DNA of 58,626 nt from Prevotella sp. (lineage in GTDB: Bacteria > Bacteroidota > Bacteroidia > Bacteroidales > Bacteroidaceae). The translations under genes were made by a program, and so were the position numbers. The notes beneath the pieces were generated by a model. It did no database searches. It worked only from the letters and a program-made list of their open reading frames with translations, and had not been told where the DNA came from. Below, piece after piece: positions 33,884 through 42,563 of this stretch; the first letter of the stretch is position 1, and every line of letters starts with the position of its first letter. Where the stretch lies: contig JAFZSL010000050.1 of NCBI GenBank assembly GCA_017619375.1, forward strand, positions 1 to 58,626, written 5' to 3'.

Positions 33884-34915
33884 TCATTTCAGCAGTTTTC
33901 GGGCAAACTCGATGATGGTGTCGCGACCTCGTAGAAAGTCCTCGTCGGTGAGGTTGACGAAATGGTCGGGGTCGATGCCGAACTCTGTGCTCTGCTTGTT
34001 TCGGTCGTATATGGGGCAGGCGGAGAAACGGATGCTCCATCCGCAGGGCAGTTGGCTGGAGAAAGGCATTCCTGCACCGCCGCCGGTCCTGTCGCCCACC
34101 ACGGTGACGTTGGGGCAGCATTTCATGTATTTCACAAACTCGTTGGCGGCGCTGAAGACGCCACGGTTGGTGAGCACCACCACGGGCTTCTGCCAACGCA
34201 ATGCCTTGGCAGGTTCCAACCACTGTTCCTTCATCTGAGAGAAGTCGTTGTGCCCTTTTCCGGTCTTATGCTGCATATAGCCCACAAGCAGTCTTTGGTT
34301 GGTGAACCGCGCCGCGAACTGCTCCGCAGTGGTGAGCATTCCGCCACCATTGCTACGGATGTCGATGATCAGGCCACGGCAGGGGGCGAGCAAGGAAAGC
34401 ATGTCATCCAGGTTGCCTGCACCGAGGTCGTTGCCGAAACTCGGAAAGCGCACGTAGCCGATGTTGTCGTCGAGGACACGGTAGTTCAACCCGTTGCTCA
34501 TATGGTAGTCGGTGCCGAGGTAACGGCGCAGAAGGGTGTCGCTGACGTTGCTGGGATAGTCTTCCTGCCAACTCCATTCACGCGCCGTGTCGAAAGAGGT
34601 GTAGATGTTTACGTGGCCGTCACGCAACTCCGACAGCATCTCGCAGAGCACTTCAAAGAGTTGGGTGCGCGACATTCCTTCGTCAACACGGGTGGAATAG
34701 CGGGCGTGCACCTCGTCCCAGTCCAGGCCGATTTCGGCTTTCTTGTAGTCCAGGAAGCAATAATGCTCGTCGATGATGCGCCACAAGGCATCGAGGTTGC
34801 CCTGCGGCGTGTCGGGATATTCGTCTTCGTCCACGCAACCCGTCACGCAGCAAAGCCCGAACAGGCAGCACAACACCGCCAGCCATCGTGTCGTCATATC
34901 TTTTGAAAATCTCAT
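33884..34915 (-). CDS. S41 family peptidase, lipoprotein
   Basis: 343 aa. The N-terminal lipoprotein signal (WLAVLCCLFGLCCVTGC) is followed by an acidic stretch. A helical region precedes the S41 domain (about 135-343), with ELRDGHVNIYTS, IIDIRSNGGGM and the catalytic-serine segment VVLTNRGVFSAANEFVKYM (Ser followed by AANE). DRTGGGAGMPF forms the usual oxyanion/loop motif. No PDZ domain is obvious. It belongs to the tricorn/CtpA-like hydrolases anchored in the outer or inner membrane of Bacteroidetes; the substrate is unknown. An internal ATG at 34897 is an alternative start with the same lipobox. Confidence 0.85.
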   Translation of the reverse strand: MRFSKDMTTRWLAVLCCLFGLCCVTGCVDEDEYPDTPQGNLDALWRIIDEHYCFLDYKKAEIGLDWDEVHARYSTRVDEGMSRTQLFEVLCEMLSELRDGHVNIYTSFDTAREWSWQEDYPSNVSDTLLRRYLGTDYHMSNGLNYRVLDDNIGYVRFPSFGNDLGAGNLDDMLSLLAPCRGLIIDIRSNGGGMLTTAEQFAARFTNQRLLVGYMQHKTGKGHNDFSQMKEQWLEPAKALRWQKPVVVLTNRGVFSAANEFVKYMKCCPNVTVVGDRTGGGAGMPFSSQLPCGWSIRFSACPIYDRNKQSTEFGIDPDHFVNLTDEDFLRGRDTIIEFARKLLK

Positions 34916-34920
34916 ATTGT

Positions 34921-35102
34921 CTTCTCCTTGAAGCGGGCGAATTCTTAATTGTAAATTATTAATTATTAATTGCTAATCGTCTCCTCACCCCTGGCCCCCC
35001 TTAATAGGGGATATGCGCACCGGTCTTTTTCTCCTTGAAACGGGCGAATTCTCAATTGTAAATTATTAATTGTTAATTGTTAATTGTTAATTATTAATTA
35101 TC
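34921..35102. repeat. Direct repeat with 7-nt periodic TTAATTG/TTAATTA tracts
   Basis: CTCCTTGAAGCGGGCGAATTC (34924) recurs with one change at about 35031. Each copy is followed by AATTGTAAATTATTAATT and multiple TTAATTG or TTAATTA heptamers, the second copy longer. The tract runs into the stop codon of the DUF3316 gene and encodes its last residues (IKIINN). Confidence 0.8.
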
Positions 35103-35986
35103 TTAATTTTCTTCACCCATCCTAATAGTAGGGCGTGCGTGTAGTTGTGTTGCTTCAAGTGGTTCACCTCGGCCTGTTGGTAGTCGCCGAGATAGCCCAC
35201 TCGCCACGTGACGCCCCATAGTGGGAAGTCGAGGGTGAAGGCGTGACGCATGGAAGGTGAGTTGAACGGGGTGGTCACCACGGCGTTGTGGTCGTAGTCC
35301 CCACGTGAGAATATCTCATAGTAGGACTGTCCGTAGTTGGGACTGAACATCACCCCGAGCACGGGGATGAAGAATTCGTAGCGCGTGCTGCACGCCTTGC
35401 CGAAAAGATGGAATTTGTAGGTGGCTGAGGCGGCAGGTCCCACCTGGGCTGACAGGCGCAATTGTGCGGGGTTGTTCTGGTTGCGTGGGTTGTCAAGTAC
35501 GCCGATGTTGAAGTCGGCCATGCCGCCCACGCAGAACTGCCATTTCCCGCCGCGAAGGTCGATGGGGCGTTGCAAGCCATAACTCAACGTGTAGAGCGCG
35601 CCCATCATGCTGCCGTCGCCCGAACGGTCATCGGCGAAGGAGGCATACCCTTGGTGCATCATCTGTTGCTGCCAGCGTTTGCCGGGGATGTCGCGCACGG
35701 TATGGGAGATGAAACGGAGTTCGGCACCCTTGTATTTCTCGGGTGAGAGGTAGGTGTCGAGGATATTGGTGCCGCCTATGCCGAACAATTGGGTGTTGGT
35801 CACCACCTTCTCCTTCTTTGGGGCGGAAGCATTATCTTCTTCGAGATGGTAGGGATGGGTGTTGTGCCCACCCGTAGCCACGTATTCCCCTTCGGACTTT
35901 TGGGCGTTGAGGAAAGATGACATGAAGAGGAAGGCCAACAGGCAGGCCAATCTGGCCATGGGTGAGGTGAATCGTCTATTCGTCAT
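35087..35986 (-). CDS. DUF3316 family exported protein
   Basis: 299 aa. A signal peptide lies at about residues 10-29 (MARLACLLAFLFMSSFLNAQ); the ATG at 35959 is an alternative start giving a cleaner signal. The long start overlaps the topoisomerase stop by 11 nt. The mature part is beta-rich with alternating aromatic residues (YKFHLFGKACSTRYEFFIPV, FTLDFPLWGVTWRVGYLGDY), fitting DUF3316, a Bacteroidetes outer-membrane or periplasmic family of unknown function. It is downstream of, and likely co-transcribed with, the topoisomerase IV gene. Confidence 0.75.
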   Translation of the reverse strand: MTNRRFTSPMARLACLLAFLFMSSFLNAQKSEGEYVATGGHNTHPYHLEEDNASAPKKEKVVTNTQLFGIGGTNILDTYLSPEKYKGAELRFISHTVRDIPGKRWQQQMMHQGYASFADDRSGDGSMMGALYTLSYGLQRPIDLRGGKWQFCVGGMADFNIGVLDNPRNQNNPAQLRLSAQVGPAASATYKFHLFGKACSTRYEFFIPVLGVMFSPNYGQSYYEIFSRGDYDHNAVVTTPFNSPSMRHAFTLDFPLWGVTWRVGYLGDYQQAEVNHLKQHNYTHALLLGWVKKIKIINN

Positions 35987-38876
35987 CGTCGAATTGCAGG
36001 AATTGTTGCCCGGTGAGTTCCGTAATCACGTCTTGTTCACTCTTGTCCTTGTCGGGGTCGAGGTTTTCAGGCTCTTCCGCCTCTTCAACGGTTTCCGTCT
36101 CTTCCTCAGGCTCGGGAAGACGTGTGGGTTCCAACTCCTCCACCGATGCCACATGCAGCGTTGTGATGCGCTTGCCGCGCGCCTTGAAACCCTTCACGGC
36201 GATGAATTCCTCCACTTCGATGACGAGTGGCGGGTGGTTGGCGTCGGTGTCGCCGAAGTTCACCTGGATGCGCGGGTAGGGTTGGTCGGTGAGCAGCACT
36301 TCCTTGCTCGACGGGTTCTCGCCAAGGTAGTTCTGATGGCGTTTCGTGGCTTCCATCTTGAAGCGTTTGAGGTAGAGGAAACCTTGTTGGTCGGCATCGA
36401 AAAGCACGGCGCTCCACACCTTCTCCGGATTCCATTTCTCCACGAAACGGACATTGGACTCGTAATGGTTGCTGCTGTCGAAGTTGGAGATGTAGAACTC
36501 CCCGCCTTCGAGCACCACGAGGATGGAATCGCCCTCGTTGAACTCGCCCAACAGTTGACCGTGTTCGTCGTAGTTCAGGCGGTTGACATCGGGGTCCCAC
36601 CACACCTTGCGTCCGCCGAGGGTGCTGTGGCCGTGGCTCTTCAGTGCGATGCGGTGGATGGGGAATTTGGTGAGCAGGTTGCCCTTGCTTCCACGTCCTT
36701 TGATGAGGATTTCGGAGAAATCGCGTTCGAGGAAGATTTTCTTGATTTTCGGGTTGGGTTCGAGGGTCACCTTGATGATCTCTGCCTCGCCGTTGGGGTT
36801 GCAGGTGAAATACACCACGCGTGAACCGGGCGTGCCTTGGGTCAGGTCGTATTCCTTGTCGCGGGCAAGGCTTGTTACGTTGAAACGCTTGATGAAGTAA
36901 CTGCCGCGCTTGCCGTCGCGATACACCACGTTGTAGATGGTGCGCTGGTCGTTCTTCTTGAACACCTGCACGTGGAGGATGTTCTTCCCCACGAAGATTT
37001 TCTCGGCCACCTTCACCACCTTGTATTTGCCATCGCGGTAGAACACGATGATGTCGTCGATGTCGGAGCAGTTGCACACAAACTCGTCCTTCTTCAGTCC
37101 GGTGCCGATGAAGCCGTCCGTACGGTTGATGTAAAGTTTTTGGTTGGCTTCCACCACCTTCGAGGCCACGATGGTGTCGAAATTCTTGATTTCCGTGAGG
37201 CGTGGGTGTTGAGCGCCATATTTTTCGAGGATGAACTCAAACCATTTCACCGTGTAGTCCACCAGATGGGCCAGGTCGTGGTCGATTTGCTCTATCTCGG
37301 CCTTGATGCGAAGGATGAGTTCGTCGGCCTTGTCCTTGTTGAATTTCAGGATGCGGTGCATCTTGATTTCCATCAACTTGAGGATGTCGTCGCGGGTCAC
37401 CTCGCGGATGAGACGGGGGTAGTATGGACTGAGCCGTTCGTCCACGTAGGCCACGGCGGAATCCATGTCGGGGGCGTTCTCGAAAGGCTTGCCCTTGTAG
37501 ATGCGCTCCTCGATGAAAATCTTCTCCAAGGAGGCGAAAAGCAACTGCTCCTCCAACTCGCCCTTGCGGATTTCCAACTCGCGGCGAAGCAGGTCCTTCG
37601 TGTGGTCGGTGGAGGCGCGGAGCAGGTCGCTCACCGTGAGGAACAAGGGGGTCTTGTCCACGATGACGCAGCAGTTGGGGGAGATGTTGATTTCGCAGTC
37701 GGTGAAGGCATAGAGGGCGTCGATGGTCTTGTCGGATGACACGCCGGGAGCCAGGTGCACCAGAATCTCCACCGTGGCGGCAGTGTTGTCGTCCACCTTC
37801 TTCACCTTGATCTTGTTGCGCTCGATGGCCTTGAGAATCGAGTCGATGAGTGTCGTCGTGGTCTTGCTATAGGGTATCTCGCGGATGACGAGGGTCTTCG
37901 TGTCCAACTTCTCGATTTTGGCACGCACGCGAAGCCCGCCGCCGCGCTGACCGTCGTTGTAGCGGCCCACATCAATGGAACCGCCAGTGGGGAAGTCAGG
38001 ATATAGTTGGAATTCTTCGCCACGGAGGTAACTGATGGCGGCCTGGCACAACTCGCAAAAGTTGTGCGGGAGAATTTTCGAGGTGAGGCCCACGGCGATG
38101 CCTTCCGTGCCTTGGGCGAGGAGCAAGGGGAATTTGACGGGAAGGGCCACCGGCTCCTTGTTGCGTCCGTCGTAACTCATCTGCCACTCCGTGGTCTTCG
38201 GGTTGAAGACGGTGTCGAGGGCGAATTTCGACAATTTCGCCTCGATGTATCGGGGAGCGGCGGCACGGTCGCCGGTGAGGATGTTGCCCCAGTTGCCCTG
38301 GGTGTCTACCAACAGGTCTTTCTGCCCCAACTGCACCAGGGCGTCGCCGATGGAGGCGTCGCCATGGGGGTGGAACTGCATCGTGTGTCCCACGATGTTC
38401 GCCACCTTGTTGAATCGGCCATCATCCATCCGCTTCATCGAATGGAGGATGCGGCGCTGAACGGGTTTCAAGCCATCGTCAATCTTCGGCACGGCGCGCT
38501 CCAAAATCACGTAGGAGGCGTAGTCGAGGAACCAGTTCTGATACATCCCGCTCAGATGACGCACAGCAGAGGCGTCGAAGCGATTGACGGGCTTGTAGTC
38601 GCTGTGCTCGTCCTCTGGAAGGTCTTCGGAGTTTTCGGAATCTTCGGAGTCACCAGAATCTTCGGAGTTTTCGGAGTCATCGGAATCTTCAGAGTTTCTG
38701 GAGTCATTAGAATCATCGACCTCTTCAGACCCGTCGGACCCATCGGCCCCGACAATCTCTTCCTCAGAGGATGGCTCTTCTCCGTCGTCCTCGGATGTGT
38801 CTGGCGTGTTTCCTTTGGCTTTCAGTTTTTCTTCGTCTTTCTTATCTTTTTTCTTATCTTTATCTTTGTCGTCCAT
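35976..38876 (-). CDS. parC: DNA topoisomerase IV subunit A, with acidic Ser/Asp repeat N-terminus
   Basis: 966 aa. Residues about 105-560 are the topoisomerase breakage-reunion domain (YQNWFLDYASYVILERAVPK, catalytic Y210 in AAAPRYIEAKLS, HPHGDASIGDALV). A beta-propeller-like C-terminal domain follows. There is no GyrA-box (QRRGGKG), which favours ParC over GyrA. Its partner ParE is not in the window. The first 100 residues are unusual: a lysine-rich start then an acidic run of D/E-S-D/E tripeptides coded by a 9-nt periodic tract. A consensus promoter lies 40-70 nt upstream. The protein decatenates chromosomes. Confidence 0.92.
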   Translation of the reverse strand: MDDKDKDKKKDKKDEEKLKAKGNTPDTSEDDGEEPSSEEEIVGADGSDGSEEVDDSNDSRNSEDSDDSENSEDSGDSEDSENSEDLPEDEHSDYKPVNRFDASAVRHLSGMYQNWFLDYASYVILERAVPKIDDGLKPVQRRILHSMKRMDDGRFNKVANIVGHTMQFHPHGDASIGDALVQLGQKDLLVDTQGNWGNILTGDRAAAPRYIEAKLSKFALDTVFNPKTTEWQMSYDGRNKEPVALPVKFPLLLAQGTEGIAVGLTSKILPHNFCELCQAAISYLRGEEFQLYPDFPTGGSIDVGRYNDGQRGGGLRVRAKIEKLDTKTLVIREIPYSKTTTTLIDSILKAIERNKIKVKKVDDNTAATVEILVHLAPGVSSDKTIDALYAFTDCEINISPNCCVIVDKTPLFLTVSDLLRASTDHTKDLLRRELEIRKGELEEQLLFASLEKIFIEERIYKGKPFENAPDMDSAVAYVDERLSPYYPRLIREVTRDDILKLMEIKMHRILKFNKDKADELILRIKAEIEQIDHDLAHLVDYTVKWFEFILEKYGAQHPRLTEIKNFDTIVASKVVEANQKLYINRTDGFIGTGLKKDEFVCNCSDIDDIIVFYRDGKYKVVKVAEKIFVGKNILHVQVFKKNDQRTIYNVVYRDGKRGSYFIKRFNVTSLARDKEYDLTQGTPGSRVVYFTCNPNGEAEIIKVTLEPNPKIKKIFLERDFSEILIKGRGSKGNLLTKFPIHRIALKSHGHSTLGGRKVWWDPDVNRLNYDEHGQLLGEFNEGDSILVVLEGGEFYISNFDSSNHYESNVRFVEKWNPEKVWSAVLFDADQQGFLYLKRFKMEATKRHQNYLGENPSSKEVLLTDQPYPRIQVNFGDTDANHPPLVIEVEEFIAVKGFKARGKRITTLHVASVEELEPTRLPEPEEETETVEEAEEPENLDPDKDKSEQDVITELTGQQFLQFDDDE
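38624..38725. repeat. In-frame 9-nt periodic tract encoding the acidic ParC segment
   Basis: About eleven 9-nt units of the TCGGAGTTT / TCGGAATCT / TCGGAGTCA type, giving protein triplets such as NSE, DSD, DSE, DSG. It has the same period as the in-gene tracts at 32166, 43089, 50117 and 56410. Confidence 0.85.
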
Positions 38877-38914
38877 AAGAATTTGGCTGGTTGCTTGTTG
38901 ATGAATTCAGTTTG

Positions 38915-38945
38915 CAAAGGTAGTGAAAGCCGAATACAATGCAAA
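38915..38945 (-). promoter_or_regulatory. Consensus promoter of parC
   Basis: Minus-strand TTTG (38945-38942), 19 nt, then TACCTTTG (38922-38915). The predicted leader is about 30-35 nt. Confidence 0.75.
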
Positions 38946-39039
38946 GCAAAAGACGAAGTTTTTGCTTTCATTGTTGAGGCGCATCCTATCTTCGCGAAGC
39001 AAAGATAATGCTTTTTTTCGAAAAGACGGAAGTGAAAGG

Positions 39040-39096
39040 TGAGGAAAAGGTGTTTTACCTCCTATTTCCTCCTAAAACCTCCTGTTTTCCCTTAAA
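39040..39096. repeat. Ten-nt periodic tract (CCTCCTATTT / CCTCCTAAAA)
   Basis: ACCTCCTATTTCCTCCTAAA and following units repeat at 10 nt, like 25900-25958 and the complementary tract at 49318-49370. It lies just left of a strong terminator. The rest of the 38.95-39.15 kb gap holds no gene. Confidence 0.7.
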
Positions 39097-39101
39097 AAAA
39101 A

Positions 39102-39140
39102 CATCAGGGGCGTGACCTGCATGTGGTCACGCCCCTGATG
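39102..39140 (-). terminator. Intrinsic terminator after the 247-aa exported-protein gene
   Basis: CATCAGGGGCGTGACC (39102-39117) pairs perfectly with GGTCACGCCCCTGATG (39125-39140). On the minus strand it is followed by a run of eight Ts, the classic rho-independent form. Confidence 0.9.
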
Positions 39141-39155
39141 GTGAAAAAAGCCATG

Positions 39156-39899
39156 TCACAGGACCACGCGCCTTGTGAGCATGATGTAGCCCACCTTGCG
39201 CTTCAGGCCTTGCTGGCCGGGGAAGTCGGTGTCGAAGAAGTTGTGCAGGGGCATGGAGAACTGCAGCAGGGTTTTTCCGCCTTTGTCCACATCGACGAGG
39301 GCGAAGTCCAGACCCCATCCGCTCTTCAGCATGTCCTTGTCTGTCACGGGTACCGACCCACCGCAACTGGTCACCATGTCGTAGAAGACTCCGGCCTCAA
39401 ACTGGTCATCCTTTCCACCGATGACAATACCGGCACGGGGTTGGAAGTAGAAGCCACGTACGTTGTCCTTCGTGTGTTTGTAGATGACTTCCTGGCTCTT
39501 GTAGTAGGCACCGCCATAGAAGCCCAATACGCCGGGCTTATAGGAGATGTCGAGTCCGATAGCGTAATCACCGATGTGCTTGAACGGGTTGGAGAAAGCA
39601 CGATGGTAGGGACAATAGATGTTGTTGCCGGGTGCAGGGTCGTGGCTGAATCCCTTCTTGCCCATGCCGATGGGGAACACCAGGTCGGGGGTGGGGATGA
39701 TGCGCTCCGCCCATAGCGAATCGGATCTGCTTTTGAAGGTCAAATCAACGAAACCCTCCTTGGCGACGGCATAGATGAGGGTGGTGAAGTAGTTGGTGCT
39801 CCATACACGGGTGTTGAAGGTCCAGTCGCTATTGGACTGGGCATTTATGTTTGTCGTGGTCATCATGGCGGCCACAAACAGGATGACAATTTTTTTCAT
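39156..39899 (-). CDS. Exported hypothetical protein (247 aa)
   Basis: 247 aa from the ATG at 39899, chosen for its signal peptide (MKKIVILFVAAMMTTTNINA, then Q); an upstream in-frame ATG at 39938 falls inside the predicted -7 box. The mature protein is beta-rich with aromatic alternation (GDYAIGLDISYKPGVLGFYG, VRGFYFQPRAGIVIGG) and ends YIMLTRRVVL. It could be a small outer-membrane barrel, but I know no family name. Single gene with promoter and a perfect terminator. Confidence 0.65.
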   Translation of the reverse strand: MKKIVILFVAAMMTTTNINAQSNSDWTFNTRVWSTNYFTTLIYAVAKEGFVDLTFKSRSDSLWAERIIPTPDLVFPIGMGKKGFSHDPAPGNNIYCPYHRAFSNPFKHIGDYAIGLDISYKPGVLGFYGGAYYKSQEVIYKHTKDNVRGFYFQPRAGIVIGGKDDQFEAGVFYDMVTSCGGSVPVTDKDMLKSGWGLDFALVDVDKGGKTLLQFSMPLHNFFDTDFPGQQGLKRKVGYIMLTRRVVL

Positions 39900-39935
39900 T
39901 GAAGATAAGTTTTTATATGAATGATAACTTGAGGA

Positions 39936-39943
39936 CAAAGATA
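39936..39943 (-). promoter_or_regulatory. Predicted -7 promoter element of the 247-aa exported-protein gene
   Basis: Minus-strand TATCTTTG matches TAnnTTTG; the upstream element is only a T-rich stretch. The predicted leader is about 30 nt. Confidence 0.5.
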
Positions 39944-40002
39944 CATTATTTTTTTAAAACATGGACATTTTAAATGAAAGAATCATAAAAAACAGACGTT
40001 CT

Positions 40003-40034
40003 TTTGGCTGTCGGAGAAATTTTTCCTAACTTTG
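40003..40034 (+). promoter_or_regulatory. Consensus promoter for glyQS-FKBP operon
   Basis: TTTG (40003-40006), exactly 20 nt, then TAACTTTG (40027-40034). Transcription starting near 40040 would give a leader of about 230 nt that contains a copy of the GC-rich palindromic repeat. Confidence 0.8.
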
Positions 40035-40136
40035 CGGCGAATTTTTGGGAGGGTGTGTCGCCTCGGTGATTACATCCCAAGAAAATGCAAGGAACTCAAC
40101 TTTCGCGAGTAAGGAAAAAAGGTAGAATAAGCGAAC

Positions 40137-40225
40137 AAATGTCCCTTTAATTCCTCCCCCTCTGCCTGAGAGGGTGTGGCCGCAGGCTGGGGACGAGGGA
40201 GAACTCCCCTTTAACTCCCCTTTAA
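40137..40225. repeat. Third copy of the GC-rich palindromic repeat, in the glyQS leader
   Basis: CCCTCTGCCTGAGAGGG then GGCCGCAGGC and CGAGGGAGAAC, diverged from the 33783 copies. It is followed by two CTCCCCTTTAA units. It sits within the predicted 5' UTR of glyQS. Confidence 0.75.
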
Positions 40226-40272
40226 TGAAAGTTGCGCGAATACGAAATTTGAATTAGGTATTATCAATCAAT

Positions 40273-41814
40273 ATGGCACAAGAAGATGTATTCAAGAAGA
40301 TTGTGAGCCATTGCAAGGAATATGGCTTCGTCTTCCCCAGTAGTGATATTTATGATGGTCTGGCCGCTGTCTATGACTACGGCCAGAATGGTGTGGAACT
40401 GAAAAACAACATCAAGGAATATTGGTGGAAGAGCATGGTGTTGCTGCACGAGAACATCGTCGGCATCGACTCCGCCATCTTCATGCACCCCACCATCTGG
40501 AAGGCCTCCGGACATGTCGACGCCTTCAACGACCCACTCATCGACAACCGTGACTCCAAGAAACGTTATCGCGCCGACGTGCTCATCGAGGACCAGATGG
40601 CGAAGTATGACGAGAAGATACAAAAGGAGGTGGAAAAAGCCCGCAAGCGCTTCAAGGACGCCTTCAACGAGCAACAGTTCCTGGAGACCAGCCCGAGAGT
40701 GGCGGAACTGCTGGCCAAGCGCGACGCGCTCCATACGCGTTTCACCGCAGCCATGCAAGGTCCCGACCTCGATGAACTCCGTCAAATCATCATCGACGAG
40801 GAAATCGTCGACCCCATCAGCGGCACGAAAAACTGGACCGATGTGAGGCAGTTCAACCTCATGTTCTCCACCGAGATGGGTTCAGTCTCCGATGCGGCCA
40901 GCAAGATATATCTCAGACCGGAAACTGCTCAAGGCATCTTTGTCAACTACCTCAACGTGCAGAAGACGGGACGCATGAAAATACCTTTCGGCATCGCACA
41001 GATAGGCAAGGCTTTCCGTAACGAAATCGTGGCCAGGCAGTTCATCTTCCGCATGAGGGAGTTCGAGCAGATGGAGATGCAGTTCTTCGTCAAGCCGGGC
41101 ACCGAACTGGAGTGGTTTGAGAAATGGAAGCAGACGCGCATGGCATGGCATCAGGCACTGGGATTCGGAGCAGAGAACTATCGCTTCCACGACCACGACA
41201 AACTTGCCCATTACGCCAACGCCGCTACAGACGTGGAGTTCCGCATGCCATTCGGATTCAAGGAGGTGGAGGGCATCCACAGCCGCACCAATTTCGACCT
41301 CTCGCAGCATGAGAAATACAGTGGCAGGTCCATCAAGTACTTCGACCCGCAGAGCAATGAGAGTTATACTCCGTTCGTCATCGAGACTTCCATCGGTGTC
41401 GACCGTATGTTCCTCTCCGTCATGTGCCACTCCTTCGAGGAGGAGAAACTGGAGAACGGCGAGACACGCGTGGTGCTCAAGTTGCCTGCCGCCCTCGCTC
41501 CTGTCAAACTCGCCGTGCTGCCTCTGGTGCGCAAGGATGGTCTGCCAGAGAAGGCGCGTGAGATCATCGACAACCTGCGTTTCCATTTCAACTGCCAGTA
41601 TGATGAGAAAGACACCATCGGCAAGCGTTATCGCAGGCAGGATGCCATCGGCACGCCCTATTGCGTCACCGTCGATTACGATACACTGAAGGACAATACC
41701 GTCACACTGCGTTTCCGTGACACCATGGAGCAGGAAAGGGTGAGTATCGACCAACTCAACAGCATCATCGAGGACAAGGTGAGCATCGCAAGCCTCCTCA
41801 AGAAACTACAATAA
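40273..41814 (+). CDS. glyQS: Glycyl-tRNA synthetase, homodimeric type
   Basis: 513 aa class II synthetase of the alpha2 (eukaryote/Thermus-like) type, which charges tRNA-Gly. The N-terminal motif DVFKKIVSHCKEYGFVFPSS and YDYGQNGVELKNNIKEYWW are diagnostic. The motif 2 region is FRNEIVARQFIFRMREFEQME; the motif 3 region is PFVIETSIGVDRMFLS. The C-terminal anticodon-binding domain includes APVKLAVLPLVRKDGLPEKA. Usual length for Bacteroidetes. A consensus promoter lies about 235 nt upstream, and the FKBP gene follows after 9 nt. Confidence 0.95.
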   Translation: MAQEDVFKKIVSHCKEYGFVFPSSDIYDGLAAVYDYGQNGVELKNNIKEYWWKSMVLLHENIVGIDSAIFMHPTIWKASGHVDAFNDPLIDNRDSKKRYRADVLIEDQMAKYDEKIQKEVEKARKRFKDAFNEQQFLETSPRVAELLAKRDALHTRFTAAMQGPDLDELRQIIIDEEIVDPISGTKNWTDVRQFNLMFSTEMGSVSDAASKIYLRPETAQGIFVNYLNVQKTGRMKIPFGIAQIGKAFRNEIVARQFIFRMREFEQMEMQFFVKPGTELEWFEKWKQTRMAWHQALGFGAENYRFHDHDKLAHYANAATDVEFRMPFGFKEVEGIHSRTNFDLSQHEKYSGRSIKYFDPQSNESYTPFVIETSIGVDRMFLSVMCHSFEEEKLENGETRVVLKLPAALAPVKLAVLPLVRKDGLPEKAREIIDNLRFHFNCQYDEKDTIGKRYRRQDAIGTPYCVTVDYDTLKDNTVTLRFRDTMEQERVSIDQLNSIIEDKVSIASLLKKLQ

Positions 41815-41823
41815 GGTTTGTTA

Positions 41824-42498
41824 ATGAAGTATACAGCATATGTGAAGATGGCGTTGGCCTTCCTGGTGGCGCTCCTCTGCCTGGAGGGATGCAAGGAGAC
41901 CGATGACACCGTGGAAGAGTTCCCCGACTGGCAGAAGAGAAACGAGGCGTTCTTCGCAACGAAATACCAAGCGGCGAAAACTGCAATCGCACAAGGGGAC
42001 AACTCTTGGAAAATCTTCAAAAGCTACTCCAGGAGCGATTCCGAGCAAGGCAACACCACCGACTACATCGTCGTTAAGGTGATTAGCGAGGGCACGGGTT
42101 CAGGTTCGCCCCTCTACACCGATACCGTCAGGGTGCATTACAAGGGACAGATGATAGCCTCGACCACCCATGTAGATAGCGAGGACCGTGAACTTGGCTA
42201 TGTCTTCGACAAGTCGTGGAGCACGGATACCTTCGACAGCCACATCTTCACGCCCTCCAAGTTTGCCGTTAGCGGGTTGGTGGATGGATTCTCCACCGCA
42301 TTGCAGCATATGAGGATAGGTGACAGGTGGAAGGTCTATATCCCGCATCAGTTGGGATATGGTTCGCAAGTCAATGGCGCCATCCAGCCTTACAGCACAT
42401 TGGTCTTCGACATCGCACTCGCTGCCTACTACCGACCAGGAACACCTGTCCCGCAATGGAATGCCAATATGATGCTTCTCTGGGAAGAGAACAAATAA
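41824..42498 (+). CDS. FKBP-type peptidyl-prolyl isomerase, lipoprotein
   Basis: 224 aa from the ATG at 41824, 9 nt after the glyQS stop, so co-transcribed. Lipoprotein signal MALAFLVALLCLEGC, a helical spacer, then an FKBP domain (about 95-200: DTVRVHYKGQMI, FDKSW, VSGLVDGFSTALQHMRIGDR, YIPHQLGYGS, STLVFDIALAAYY). A short tail (TPVPQWNANMMLLWEENK) is not part of the domain. It acts as a proline isomerase/chaperone in the periplasm. A terminator hairpin follows at 42526-42554. Confidence 0.88.
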   Translation: MKYTAYVKMALAFLVALLCLEGCKETDDTVEEFPDWQKRNEAFFATKYQAAKTAIAQGDNSWKIFKSYSRSDSEQGNTTDYIVVKVISEGTGSGSPLYTDTVRVHYKGQMIASTTHVDSEDRELGYVFDKSWSTDTFDSHIFTPSKFAVSGLVDGFSTALQHMRIGDRWKVYIPHQLGYGSQVNGAIQPYSTLVFDIALAAYYRPGTPVPQWNANMMLLWEENK

Positions 42499-42525
42499 TA
42501 GTTTATATATAAGAATGTGTGCAAT

Positions 42526-42554
42526 ATCCCCATCCGCAACGGCGTGATGGGGAT
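42526..42554 (+). terminator. Terminator of the glyQS-FKBP operon
   Basis: ATCCCCATC (42526-42534) pairs with GATGGGGAT (42546-42554), followed by TGTTGT. Confidence 0.7.
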
Positions 42555-42563
42555 TGTTGTATG

